NCBI GenBank assembly: GCA_964454265.1
Contig: CAYVXD010000164.1
Coordinates: 1 to 8,128 of the forward strand
Direction: 5' to 3'
DNA length: 8,128 nucleotides
Source: JAUWMI01 sp964454265
Lineage (GTDB): Bacteria > Sumerlaeota > Sumerlaeia > MWCT01 > JAUWMI01
A program made the translations under genes and the position numbers. How positions within the stretch are numbered: position 1 is the stretch's first letter; each line of letters opens with the position of its first letter. This document shows positions 1 through 5,437 of the stretch, in pieces. Under the pieces are notes generated by a model. That model saw only the letters and a program-made list of their open reading frames with translations, did not search any database and was not told the DNA's origin.

Positions 1-54
1 GGCATACGCGATGGACTACTGTGACTGGTGTTCAGACGTGTGCTCTTCCGATCT
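1..54 (+). other. Illumina P7/index/read-2 adapter sequence (artefact)
   Basis: Bases 1-12 match the 3' end of the Illumina P7 oligo with one difference at base 9. Bases 13-20 (ggactact) sit where the 8-nt index lies. Bases 21-54 match the TruSeq read-2 primer site with one difference at base 29, ending in the diagnostic GCTCTTCCGATCT. The parts are in exact library order. This is untrimmed adapter assembled onto the contig end, so genomic sequence starts at about base 55. Apparent reading frames starting at 21 or 28 begin in the adapter. Confidence 0.97.
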
Positions 55-56
55 AC

Positions 57-302
57 ATTGGGTATGGCCAATGCAATGTGCCCGCGCCGAACACAGGCTT
101 TGTGGCGGTTGCGGCGGGCAGTTATCACAGTCTGGGCCTCAAGGCCGACGGCTCGATCGTCGCGTGGGGAGATAATTCCTCAGGCGAATGCGATGTGCCG
201 GCGCCGAACACGGGCTTTGTGGCGGTTGCGGCGGGCTATCGACACAGTCTGGGCATCAAAGGCGAGAGCTTCTCCGCAGTAGACGATTGGCTATTATATT
301 AA
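57..302 (+). CDS. RCC1-repeat protein, C-terminal fragment (5' end missing)
   Basis: Only the 3' end of the gene is present; its 5' part is cut off by the contig end and adapter. The frame encodes 81 residues before a TAA stop. It shows two RCC1-like beta-propeller blades of about 39 residues, each with the pattern C-[ND]-VPAPNTGFVAVAAG-x-x-HSLG-[LI]-K, joined by ADGSIVAWGDNSSGE. Such bacterial RCC1-like proteins are usually large, secreted or surface-exposed and built of many near-identical blades; the biological ligand is unknown. The protein stops soon after the last blade (ESFSAVDDWLLY) with no visible sorting domain or dockerin, so the C-terminus may be truncated. The family call is secure; the function is not. 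Confidence 0.85.
   Translation: MGYGQCNVPAPNTGFVAVAAGSYHSLGLKADGSIVAWGDNSSGECDVPAPNTGFVAVAAGYRHSLGIKGESFSAVDDWLLY
72..259 (+). repeat. Two near-identical RCC1 blade-coding repeats, period 117 nt
   Basis: Bases 72-142 and 189-259 are almost the same sequence (tgc[a/g]atgtgcc...cacagtctgggc[c/a]tcaa), spaced exactly 117 nt, which is 39 codons. Nucleotide-level identity suggests recent duplication or gene conversion between blades. Such repeats collapse in short-read assembly, which fits the contig ending here. Confidence 0.85.
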
Positions 303-342
303 TAGCGAATTTAATATTCTAATAAACCGAGATTATCAGGCT

Positions 343-366
343 GGGTGGGCCAACCAAATCCCACCC
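343..366 (+). other. Short inverted repeat between the RCC1 fragment and the protease gene
   Basis: GGGTGGG (343-349) and CCCACCC (360-366) form a perfect 7-bp stem with a 10-nt loop, 41 nt after the RCC1 stop and 22 nt before the next ATG. No T-run follows directly, so a Rho-independent terminator is possible but not supported. Confidence 0.3.
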
Positions 367-388
367 CTGTCGTTAGAGTTGTTTTCCA

Positions 389-1282
389 ATGAGGTCCTTG
401 ACGTTCTCAAAAATCTTAGTAATGCAGTCTCTTCCTCCCGGCGACCTCCCCACCGGCAAACGCCTGCACGAGGACATTGAAACGCTAAAGGTTTTTCACA
501 GAGATGGCCTTGAAGTAGAACTAAGAGAGGTTCCAACGCGCGCCGATTTTTTGGCGTGTCTTGCCGATGTTCAAAAGGATGCCAAAAGACATGCAAAATA
601 TCCCATTCTTCACATTGAGTGCCATGGGGCCAATGACACCACCGGATTAGTACTTGCAGACGGCTCGTTTGTGAGCTGGCGTGAGCTTAAACCAATTTTG
701 ACGGAAATCAATCTCGCAACGCGTTGCAACTTGCTGATAGTACTGGCAGCCTGCCATGGTGGGCATCTCGTCCAGATAATCCAGCTCACCGATCGTGCCC
801 CTTGTTGGGGCATGCTTGGTCCGGCCTCGGCGGTGCGCCCCGGAAACCTCTTGTGTAGCTTCAGTGCTTTCTACTCAGAATTGCTAAGGTCCCTAGACGG
901 CGACAGAGCGCTTAAGGCTCTACTTCGCACGAGCCAGGGAAGTGGCAATTACTATTTTACAAGTGCAGAACGCTTCTTCAAAGTTGCCTACGCCGCGTAT
1001 TTGCGAAACGATTGTTCCGCGGAAGTCCTCCAAGACCGGGCTAAATTTATTTCCCGTGAGCTCAAGAAAATGAAGGCCCGCAAACGCCCGGGCAAAGGTT
1101 CCGTTCGTCGCGTGCTTAAGCGCAAAGAAAAGCCTTTTTTCGAGAATCACTTTCAACATTTCTTCATGATCGATCTATTTCCTGAAAATGTTGCTCGATT
1201 TAATGTTCCGTTTGAGGAAGTTAAGTCGCTTGCAAGAACGAATACGTCAACCCGGACGCGCCGCAAGGGTCGCCCAGGTTAA
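389..1282 (+). CDS. Caspase/CHAT-like cysteine protease candidate, 297 aa
   Basis: The strongest signal is a caspase-fold (clan CD) core. A hydrophobic strand (YPILHIECHG, residues 71-80) ends in candidate catalytic His79. A typical G-L-x-L-A-D-G-S turn (86-93) and helix SWRELKPIL (96-104) follow. The strand NLLIVLAACHGG (114-125) then carries candidate nucleophile Cys122. Downstream GMLGPASAVRPGN and FYSELLRSLDGDRALKALL (about 141-179) match the CHAT/caspase-like pattern of a post-cysteine strand and helix. Residues 220-245 are strongly basic. FFMIDLFPENVARF (258-271) is a second conserved-looking block; the tail (286-297) is again basic. There is no signal peptide or membrane segment, so a cytoplasmic location is likely. 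Target and activator are unknown. No gasdermin, TPR, NACHT or CRISPR partner is visible. ATG 389 lacks a good Shine-Dalgarno; Met12 (base 422) is an alternative start just before QSLPPGDLPTG. Proteolytic activity is inferred, not shown. Confidence 0.7.
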   Translation: MRSLTFSKILVMQSLPPGDLPTGKRLHEDIETLKVFHRDGLEVELREVPTRADFLACLADVQKDAKRHAKYPILHIECHGANDTTGLVLADGSFVSWRELKPILTEINLATRCNLLIVLAACHGGHLVQIIQLTDRAPCWGMLGPASAVRPGNLLCSFSAFYSELLRSLDGDRALKALLRTSQGSGNYYFTSAERFFKVAYAAYLRNDCSAEVLQDRAKFISRELKKMKARKRPGKGSVRRVLKRKEKPFFENHFQHFFMIDLFPENVARFNVPFEEVKSLARTNTSTRTRRKGRPG

Positions 1283-1390
1283 ACCGCACGTTTTTCGATA
1301 AAATGCAGGGACAGGTTAAGTGATAGAGGGGCTGGGGGAAGCACAAGAGGAAGAAATCAGGATAAACACGTACATGGGGCGTCGGACCGG

Positions 1391-1543
1391 CGGGACTACA
1401 CCATATGCTACTGGCTGGCGCCGCAGAGCGAACCATATCGCCTGCGCCTGGCATTCGATCTCATGAACTTCAATGCCATAGCCTCCGCCACTGCATCGCT
1501 GTTCCTTGACAACGTCAGACTTGACGTACCTTCGCGGCGATGA
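1391..1543 (+). pseudogene. Orphan C-terminal fragment of a beta-sandwich-type secreted protein
   Basis: In the frame of the upstream protease and after its stop, codons 1391-1543 read RRDYTICYWLAPQ, then SEPYRLRLAFDLMNFN, then SLFLDNVRLDV, ending in TGA. The pattern [YR]-L-x-F-D-L ... S-x-F-L-D-N-V-x-L resembles the last strands of jelly-roll/carbohydrate-binding modules that close many bacterial secreted proteins. There is no plausible start or ribosome-binding site, and the frame is open only from about 1283. I read it as a gene remnant. The assignment rests on a short motif and is tentative. The repeat element begins 4 nt after its stop. Confidence 0.35.
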
Positions 1544-1547
1544 GAAT

Positions 1548-1644
1548 GTAGCGCCCGCCTCCGGCGGGCAGTCGGGAGGGCATCCTGCCCTCCTTGTGTG
1601 AAGGCGAGACGCCTTCACGACAGCCGCCGGGACGGCGGCGCTAC
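1548..1644. repeat. Multi-hairpin GTAG...CTAC element, copy 1 (97 bp)
   Basis: The element is bounded by perfect 8-bp terminal inverted repeats GTAGCGCC / GGCGCTAC. It contains four consecutive hairpins: CCCGCC-tcc-GGCGGG (1554-1568), GGAGGGCA-tcc-TGCCCTCC (1575-1593), TGAAGGCG-aga-CGCCTTCA (1599-1617) and GCCGCC-gggac-GGCGGC (1623-1639). An inverted relative lies at 3864-3968. The architecture, two facing GTAG-hairpins with spacer hairpins, resembles a BIME-type REP assembly or a MITE. It lies between the convergent protease and transporter genes and its hairpins could end transcription from both sides. Its right end supplies the TAG stop of the 63-residue membrane protein. Confidence 0.85.
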
Positions 1645-1832
1645 GGGGTTCGGCTCGGCGTTGAGAGATCGTTATTTCTGTCAGCTGGCTTTTCATCTGG
1701 TTCCGTGTCAATATCGAGCGGCGCGGAAATGTTCATGCGTTGAATCTGAAAGACCTTCCAAAAGCAGAAGACGCACAGGGCAATAATTACAGCCCACGAA
1801 AGAATAAGGAAAATCCATCCGCCTGGTGTCAC
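1641..1832 (-). CDS. Small single-pass membrane protein, probable accessory subunit of the LeuT-like transporter
   Basis: A 63-residue protein with a GTG start (1830-1832). An SD-like GGGAGAG lies a few nucleotides upstream, and no ATG start fits the frame. Residues 5-28 (GWIFLILSWAVIIALC...FCFWK) form one hydrophobic helix. A polar, acidic tail (LDIDTEPDEKPADRNND) follows, likely cytoplasmic. It lies 82 nt downstream of the transporter on the same strand, so the two are probably co-transcribed. Bacterial NSS/SNF transporters are often encoded with a tiny one-helix protein, such as the MetS small subunit of the MetPS methionine/alanine system. By position and topology this is the equivalent here, although its sequence is not plainly MetS. 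The TAG stop lies in the terminal GTAG of the adjoining repeat element, so the last residues (about STPSRTP) may have been altered by that insertion. Confidence 0.75.
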   Translation of the reverse strand: MTPGGWIFLILSWAVIIALCVFCFWKVFQIQRMNISAPLDIDTEPDEKPADRNNDLSTPSRTP

Positions 1833-1871
1833 GTTCTCTCTCCCTTACATGGTATTTGTTCCAGTCTGATT

Positions 1872-1894
1872 AACAGGCTAGAAGCCTGTTCTAC
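1872..1894 (-). repeat. REP-like GTAG hairpin, copy A
   Basis: On the minus strand: GTAG, then AACAGGCT-tct-AGCCTGTT, a perfect 8-bp stem. It sits in the gap between the transporter stop and the small membrane protein. The similarity to copy C extends further: ATGGTATTT occurs at 1849 here and at 1941 before copy C, so about 45 bp is directly repeated. Confidence 0.8.
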
Positions 1895-1903
1895 CGTCTC
1901 CCT

Positions 1904-1918
1904 GAAAGCCTGTTCTAC
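1904..1918 (-). repeat. REP-like GTAG hairpin, half copy B
   Basis: GTAGAACAGGCTTTC on the minus strand is the GTAG foot plus one arm of the same repeat; the second arm is missing. Its GTAG supplies the TAG stop codon (1915-1917) of the LeuT-like transporter. Confidence 0.7.
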
Positions 1919-3522
1919 CATCTGTTGTCTCGCTCCTTAGATGGTATTTCTGTCATTGTAACAGGCTGGAAGCCTGTTCTACCACGCCTACGCCAGGCGT
2001 AATGAATCATAAAGCATAGCCCACAAAACAGTGCTAGCAAGACAAGGCGAAGCACCAGAATGTAGGGGCGATGTTGGGCGTCGTAATCGGCCATCGTGAT
2101 CACAGACCAAAATTTCTGAACGAACCACACCCCCAGCAATATCGCGATATACGTGGGCGTCACAAACTTGATAATGAACCGATAGATTCGGGGAATACGA
2201 ATATCCGCGCCTGCATGCAATTCCTTCCAGCCGCGTCGCATGCCAAACACCCATCCGAAAATTATTACCTCCACCAGCCCGAACACTACCAGCAGGAATG
2301 TTCCACCCCAGAAATCCAGATCATCCAGTAGCCCATGCGAAAGACCCAGAATTGGGAACTGACATACGACAAAGCATACTAATGCCAGTAGAGCGACTGA
2401 CTTATGGCGGGAGAACCTGAGTTCGTCTTCCATAAATGAAATTGCCGGCTGTGTAATGGAAATTGATGACGTAATCCCGGCGATAAAGAGCAACACAAAC
2501 CACATGACGGCGAATATCTGGCCACCCAGCATCTTGGTGAAGATCAATGGCATGGTCACGAAGCCCAGATTGAAGGACCCACCCTCGGCAATTTTCACGG
2601 CAGCTGCTGTGCCGAAAAAGACACACGCTGCGGTTATCACCACGCTTCCTCCGATAATCACTTCCATAAAGCCATTGGCGCTGGAAGCAGAAAGCCCGGA
2701 CAGCACAACGTCGTCTTTCTTGCGAAGGTAGCTGGCATAGGTCAGAATTACGCCCATTCCCACGCTCATCGTAAAAAGTATCTGACCCGCGGCAGCAAGC
2801 CACACATCTGCATTGCCGAGCATGCGCAAATTGGGATTCCAAATGAACCCCAGTCCGTTATTCACATTCCAGTCGGGATGGGCTAGATCAGGCGTGCCAA
2901 GTGTGAGCACCCGAATGGCAAGAACCAGGCCCAGGATTGCCAGGATCGGCATGGCCACCTTACTGACACGTTCGATTCCGCGGGAAATACCCAAATAGAT
3001 GATGATAAAATTGGCAGCAAAGGTTATGAGAAAAAATATGTACGCAGGCAACAGGGTTGCTCCTTCGCCAACGCCCTGGTACTGTTTAAGAAATTCCTCA
3101 AGCTCTGCCTGCGTGCTGAACCCCATGTACTTTCCGAAAATCCCATAAACGGCATACCCTAAGGTCCACGATTCAATATAGACATAGTAGAAAAAGATGA
3201 TGAGCGGCCCAATGATGCCCAGCGTGCCGATGTACTTTGCTATTGGATTTTTACACATGGCGTTGAAAACGCCCGGGGCACTCCCATGCCCGAGCTGACC
3301 ACCATAGCGACCCATTCCCCATTCGACCCAGCACAGCGGAATCCCGAGCAGGAAGAACGCAATAAAGTACGGGATCATAAAGGCACCGCCACCATTCTGG
3401 GTTGCCTGAACAGGGAACCGCAAGAAATTGCCCAGGCCCACAGCGCTTCCAGCGACCGCCAGTATGACCCCCAGCCGCGTTGCCCACCGTTCGCGCACGC
3501 GACGCTCACCCTTTTTTGCCAT
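1915..3522 (-). CDS. LeuT-family Na+-coupled amino-acid transporter (NSS/SNF), 535 aa
   Basis: Closely resembles Aquifex LeuT throughout. It is an inner-membrane, Na+-driven neurotransmitter:sodium symporter of about 12 helices. The unwound TM1 region reads AVAGSAVGLGNFLRFP (22-37), followed by NGGGAFMIPYF. By alignment with LeuT from memory, Na1 ligands are A27, N32, T251 and N283; Na2 ligands are G25, V28, A348, T351 and S352. Substrate-site Y113, F250, S253 and I356 are kept. LeuT N21 is Ser26, V104 is Ile109 and F259 is Met256, so substrate preference may differ from leucine. E287 matches LeuT E290, typical of Cl--independent members. Start: ATG 3522 has GAGGAGG 4 nt upstream and aligns with the LeuT N-terminus; an in-frame ATG at 3645 would add 41 non-family residues. 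The C-terminal tail from about R515 (RTGFQPV) and the stop are encoded by REP-like repeats. The small membrane protein downstream is its likely partner. Exact substrate is unknown. Confidence 0.95.
   Translation of the reverse strand: MAKKGERRVRERWATRLGVILAVAGSAVGLGNFLRFPVQATQNGGGAFMIPYFIAFFLLGIPLCWVEWGMGRYGGQLGHGSAPGVFNAMCKNPIAKYIGTLGIIGPLIIFFYYVYIESWTLGYAVYGIFGKYMGFSTQAELEEFLKQYQGVGEGATLLPAYIFFLITFAANFIIIYLGISRGIERVSKVAMPILAILGLVLAIRVLTLGTPDLAHPDWNVNNGLGFIWNPNLRMLGNADVWLAAAGQILFTMSVGMGVILTYASYLRKKDDVVLSGLSASSANGFMEVIIGGSVVITAACVFFGTAAAVKIAEGGSFNLGFVTMPLIFTKMLGGQIFAVMWFVLLFIAGITSSISITQPAISFMEDELRFSRHKSVALLALVCFVVCQFPILGLSHGLLDDLDFWGGTFLLVVFGLVEVIIFGWVFGMRRGWKELHAGADIRIPRIYRFIIKFVTPTYIAILLGVWFVQKFWSVITMADYDAQHRPYILVLRLVLLALFCGLCFMIHYAWRRRGRTGFQPVTMTEIPSKERDNRW
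1960..1982 (-). repeat. REP-like GTAG hairpin, copy C, inside the transporter 3' end
   Basis: On the minus strand: GTAG, then AACAGGCT-tcc-AGCCTGTT, differing from copy A by one loop base. It is read in frame as RTGFQPV near the transporter C-terminus, so the repeat has become coding sequence. It has the same orientation as copies A and B. Confidence 0.8.
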
Positions 3523-3526
3523 GTAT

Positions 3527-3533
3527 CCTCCTC
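3527..3533 (-). promoter_or_regulatory. Strong Shine-Dalgarno of the LeuT-like gene
   Basis: GAGGAGG on the minus strand, 4 nt before ATG 3522. It decides this start over the in-frame ATG at 3645, which lies in a leader with no family similarity. Confidence 0.85.
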
Positions 3534-3549
3534 TACCAGATGTGATCCG

Positions 3550-3752
3550 GACGTCTCCTGGCCGTAGTCTGTTAAAACGCCCTACGGATGTTGGATACGA
3601 TTCCTGAAGCCCGATTCCTTTAAAGTCAAGCGAAAAACAGGGCACGCTGGAGCGAACTGTATGCCCAAAAGCCTCTGCTGATCCTTGTGTGGGGAAAATA
3701 AAGGAGCAATTAGGTGCTCACGACGTCTCGTCCAGGAGTTTGCCCTACGGAT
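3550..3752. repeat. Duplicated short motifs and a dyad in the transporter leader
   Basis: GACGTCTC occurs at 3550-3557 and 3722-3729. GCCCTACGGAT occurs at 3579-3589 and 3742-3752, in the same order. CCGTAG (3562-3567) and CTACGG (3582-3587) form an inverted repeat with a 14-nt spacer, 40-65 bp upstream of the transporter ATG. This could be an operator or a leader hairpin; no function is proven. Apart from this and the element at 3864, I see no gene between 3523 and 3863. Confidence 0.4.
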
Positions 3753-3863
3753 CAATCAGAGGAAAAACACTTGCAGGCATACTGCCGAGAAGCTAGTGCA
3801 CCATCACACTTGAAATGATGAGTCGCTGAGTCTATTGCAGAGTCAATTGTTGATATGCACGAG

Positions 3864-3968
3864 GTAGCGCCGCCGTCCCGGTCCGCCGTGGCGGATCATG
3901 AAGGCGTCTCGCCTTCACATAGGGAGGGCAGGATGCCCTCCCGACTGCCGGCAAGATGCCAGCGCTAC
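3864..3968. repeat. Multi-hairpin GTAG...CTAC element, copy 2 (105 bp), inverted
   Basis: The reverse complement follows copy 1 closely. The shared core is the GGCAGTCGGGAGGGCATCC block, TGCCCTCC, then TGTGAAGGCGAGACGCCTTCA and the GGACGGCGGCGCTAC end. Copy 2 differs in a longer, diverged hairpin next to the GTAG end (GTCCGCC-gt-GGCGGATC) and in the other outer hairpin (GCCGGCAAGATGCCAGC). The ends are GTAGCGCC and AGCGCTAC. No convincing target-site duplication flanks either copy. Together the two copies face outward around the transporter module. Confidence 0.85.
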
Positions 3969-4282
3969 CCATCAAAACAGCCTTGATAGGGTACCAGTTG
4001 CTTCACCAAATTTTCCACGCCGTTCATTCCGGCATAATCAAACTTTTCATACTACGGGTGGAGTCTTTAGACAGTTGGAATAATGCCATATCTATCGGCG
4101 CTGAATCGTTTTTCTGCACTGTTCCAGGCAGGTTACGGGAGAGCTGACCCGGGATGGCAGCGCGAGGTCGGAAGTGGGGTGGAACTATTTTGCATGTCAG
4201 GGAAAAGGTTAACTTCCGCTATTGACATTCAAACAGGGGGTGGATTAGCCTTTAGTTAATAAATTGAAGGGAGGGAGGATAC
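3969..4282. other. Intergenic stretch upstream of the OmpA-family gene
   Basis: About 310 bp with no gene I can support. Short open frames starting in the repeat element (3898, 3956) have no ribosome-binding site and no recognisable protein. The right end holds the promoter and SD of the lipoprotein gene. Transcription diverges here from the transporter module. Confidence 0.6.
4222..4251 (+). promoter_or_regulatory. Possible sigma-70-type promoter of the lipoprotein gene
   Basis: A perfect -35 box TTGACA (4222-4227) is followed after 18 bp by TAGCCT (4246-4251), a weak -10 that keeps the T, A and final T. This puts the start of transcription roughly 25 nt before the ribosome-binding site. 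The -35 is convincing and the -10 is not. Confidence 0.4.
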
Positions 4283-5149
4283 ATGAAACGGCTGCTGTTG
4301 TTAATGCTACTTGTACCAGTAGGGTTGTTGGGGTGTACCACTGTTCAGAAAGGAGCAGCAATCGGAGGACTCGCTGGTGCGGCAATTGGCGGGACGTGGG
4401 CCGGCAATGCCGGCGAGCTGAGCATTGCCGAAGGGGCACTTGTCGGTGGCGCAGGTGGCGGGCTGGCTGGCGCTCTTCTTGGTGATCAGCTTGAGGAAAA
4501 GGAAGACACAGATCTGCAAAAAGAAATTGATAACCTACAAAACATGCTGGAGGCGAAGGAGACGCTCCTTGCACAGAAGAACGCGAGTCTAGACGAGAAG
4601 CAGCGTCTCGTTGATGAAGCACAGCGTGCTGCAGAGGAAAAAGACAGGCGGCTTCAGGAGCTCGAGGATCAATTGAGCAAAAAAGAATCCACCGTGGATG
4701 ATCTGGAAAAGCATCTGGATCTTCTCGAAGTCGAACTGGCCAAGACACCAAAAGGGATTACGTTCACTATTGCAGAGCGCGTGCTGTTTGCTTCTGGAAG
4801 CGCCAAGCTGACCGAGCAGGGTCAATCAGTCCTGGGCGGAGTGGCTACGATCATTAAGGAGCGTTTTGGCGATCGAGAAATTGACGTTGAGGGCCATACC
4901 GATAATGTGCCAATCAGCTATTCAGGATGGAAGTCAAATTGGGAACTCGGTGCTGCGCGTGCTCTCTCGGTGCTGCACTCTCTGATTGATGGCCAGGGCT
5001 TCGATGCGGCAAAAACCTCTGCAACTACCTATGGCGAGTTTCGGCCCGTGGCAGATAACGAGACCGAGGAAGGCCGCCAGAAGAACCGGCGTTCGGTGGT
5101 CGTGATCCTGCCAACCGTCGAAAGGCAGCTTCAAGAGATTACGGAATAG
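4283..5149 (+). CDS. OmpA-family peptidoglycan-binding lipoprotein with glycine zipper and coiled coil, 288 aa
   Basis: A lipoprotein signal peptide (MKRLLLLMLLVPVGLLG) ends in the lipobox LLGC, with Cys18 as the lipidated residue. Thr19 rather than Asp follows, which suggests outer-membrane sorting. Residues 24-68 are a glycine-zipper segment (GAAIGGLAGAAIGG ... GGAGGGLAGALLG). Residues 70-153 are a charged heptad-like coiled coil. Residues 160-276 are an OmpA-like domain: LFASGSAKL, EGHTDNVPI with Asp207, RALSVLHSL, YGEFRPV and NRRSVVVIL (268-276). The Asp and the paired Arg bind the diaminopimelate of peptidoglycan in this family. The probable role is tethering the outer membrane to the cell wall across the periplasm, the coiled coil acting as spacer. 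A GGGAGGGAGGAT ribosome-binding site a few nucleotides before ATG 4283 fixes the start. It seems monocistronic. Confidence 0.92.
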   Translation: MKRLLLLMLLVPVGLLGCTTVQKGAAIGGLAGAAIGGTWAGNAGELSIAEGALVGGAGGGLAGALLGDQLEEKEDTDLQKEIDNLQNMLEAKETLLAQKNASLDEKQRLVDEAQRAAEEKDRRLQELEDQLSKKESTVDDLEKHLDLLEVELAKTPKGITFTIAERVLFASGSAKLTEQGQSVLGGVATIIKERFGDREIDVEGHTDNVPISYSGWKSNWELGAARALSVLHSLIDGQGFDAAKTSATTYGEFRPVADNETEEGRQKNRRSVVVILPTVERQLQEITE

Positions 5150-5270
5150 AAACATCGTCGGCTTTGAGTACAGGGGTTATAGCGGAATCTATTTTGAGCA
5201 ATTCCCCCACCATTGCGCTGAATATGATCTGCTATGATCCCTTTTTCACTTCCAGGGACATCAGATCCTG

Positions 5271-5276
5271 TATACT
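5271..5276 (+). promoter_or_regulatory. Possible -10 box upstream of the 46-codon ORF
   Basis: TATACT lies 20 bp before the ORF at 5297 and 15 bp before its ribosome-binding site. No good -35 sits at 16-18 bp spacing; the nearest candidate, TTCACT at 5245, is 20 bp away. Weak support. Confidence 0.25.
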
Positions 5277-5296
5277 AATGCACCATAACAGGAGAT

Positions 5297-5437
5297 ATGA
5301 GGTTTAAAATGACTTCCAAATTGCTCCTATTTGAATATTCTTCTTTGAAGATTTCAGAAGCTGTAGGGGCTCAAAATTTTGAGCCCCTACTGACTATCTA
5401 CCGAAAGATGTTCAACGTGTCGGCCCATAAATGGTGA
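5297..5437 (+). CDS. Possible small ORF, 46 aa, unknown
   Basis: ATG 5297 is preceded by AGGAG at good distance, and the frame runs 46 codons to TGA. The translation begins MRFKMTSKLLLFEYSSL and ends NVSAHKW; I recognise no family and see no membrane segment or signal peptide. The middle (VGAQNFEPL) is the readout of a perfect palindrome that is probably a mobile repeat. The ORF may therefore be a chance frame, or a small gene invaded by a repeat. The SD and possible -10 are the only support. Confidence 0.3.
   Translation: MRFKMTSKLLLFEYSSLKISEAVGAQNFEPLLTIYRKMFNVSAHKW
5363..5390. repeat. Perfect 28-bp palindrome bounded by GTAG/CTAC
   Basis: GTAGGGGCTCAAAA is followed directly by its exact complement TTTTGAGCCCCTAC. 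As RNA it would fold into a strong hairpin. TGACTATC follows, not a T-run, so a classic terminator is unlikely. The GTAG...CTAC ends are shared with the larger elements at 1548 and 3864, which suggests the same kind of mobilised repeat. Confidence 0.8.

Noticed and set aside
1316..1711. Minus-strand 131-codon frame
   Set aside because: It crosses the multi-hairpin element and overlaps the better supported small membrane protein. Its composition is repeat-driven and no domain is visible.
1849..1983. CRISPR array from the closely spaced GTAG repeats
   Set aside because: Only two full copies and one half copy, uneven spacing, overlap with a coding 3' end and no cas genes. REP-like repeats fit better.
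3523..3645. Upstream in-frame ATG giving the transporter 41 extra residues
   Set aside because: The extension has no family counterpart, while ATG 3522 has a strong GAGGAGG and matches the LeuT N-terminus.
1548..3968. Composite transposon built from the two inverted elements
   Set aside because: No transposase lies inside, the outer parts of the copies differ, and no target-site duplication is visible. Two independent repeat insertions explain it equally well.
3898..4147. Plus-strand frames of about 61-63 codons starting in the second hairpin element
   Set aside because: They start inside the repeat, lack Shine-Dalgarno sites and show no recognisable protein.
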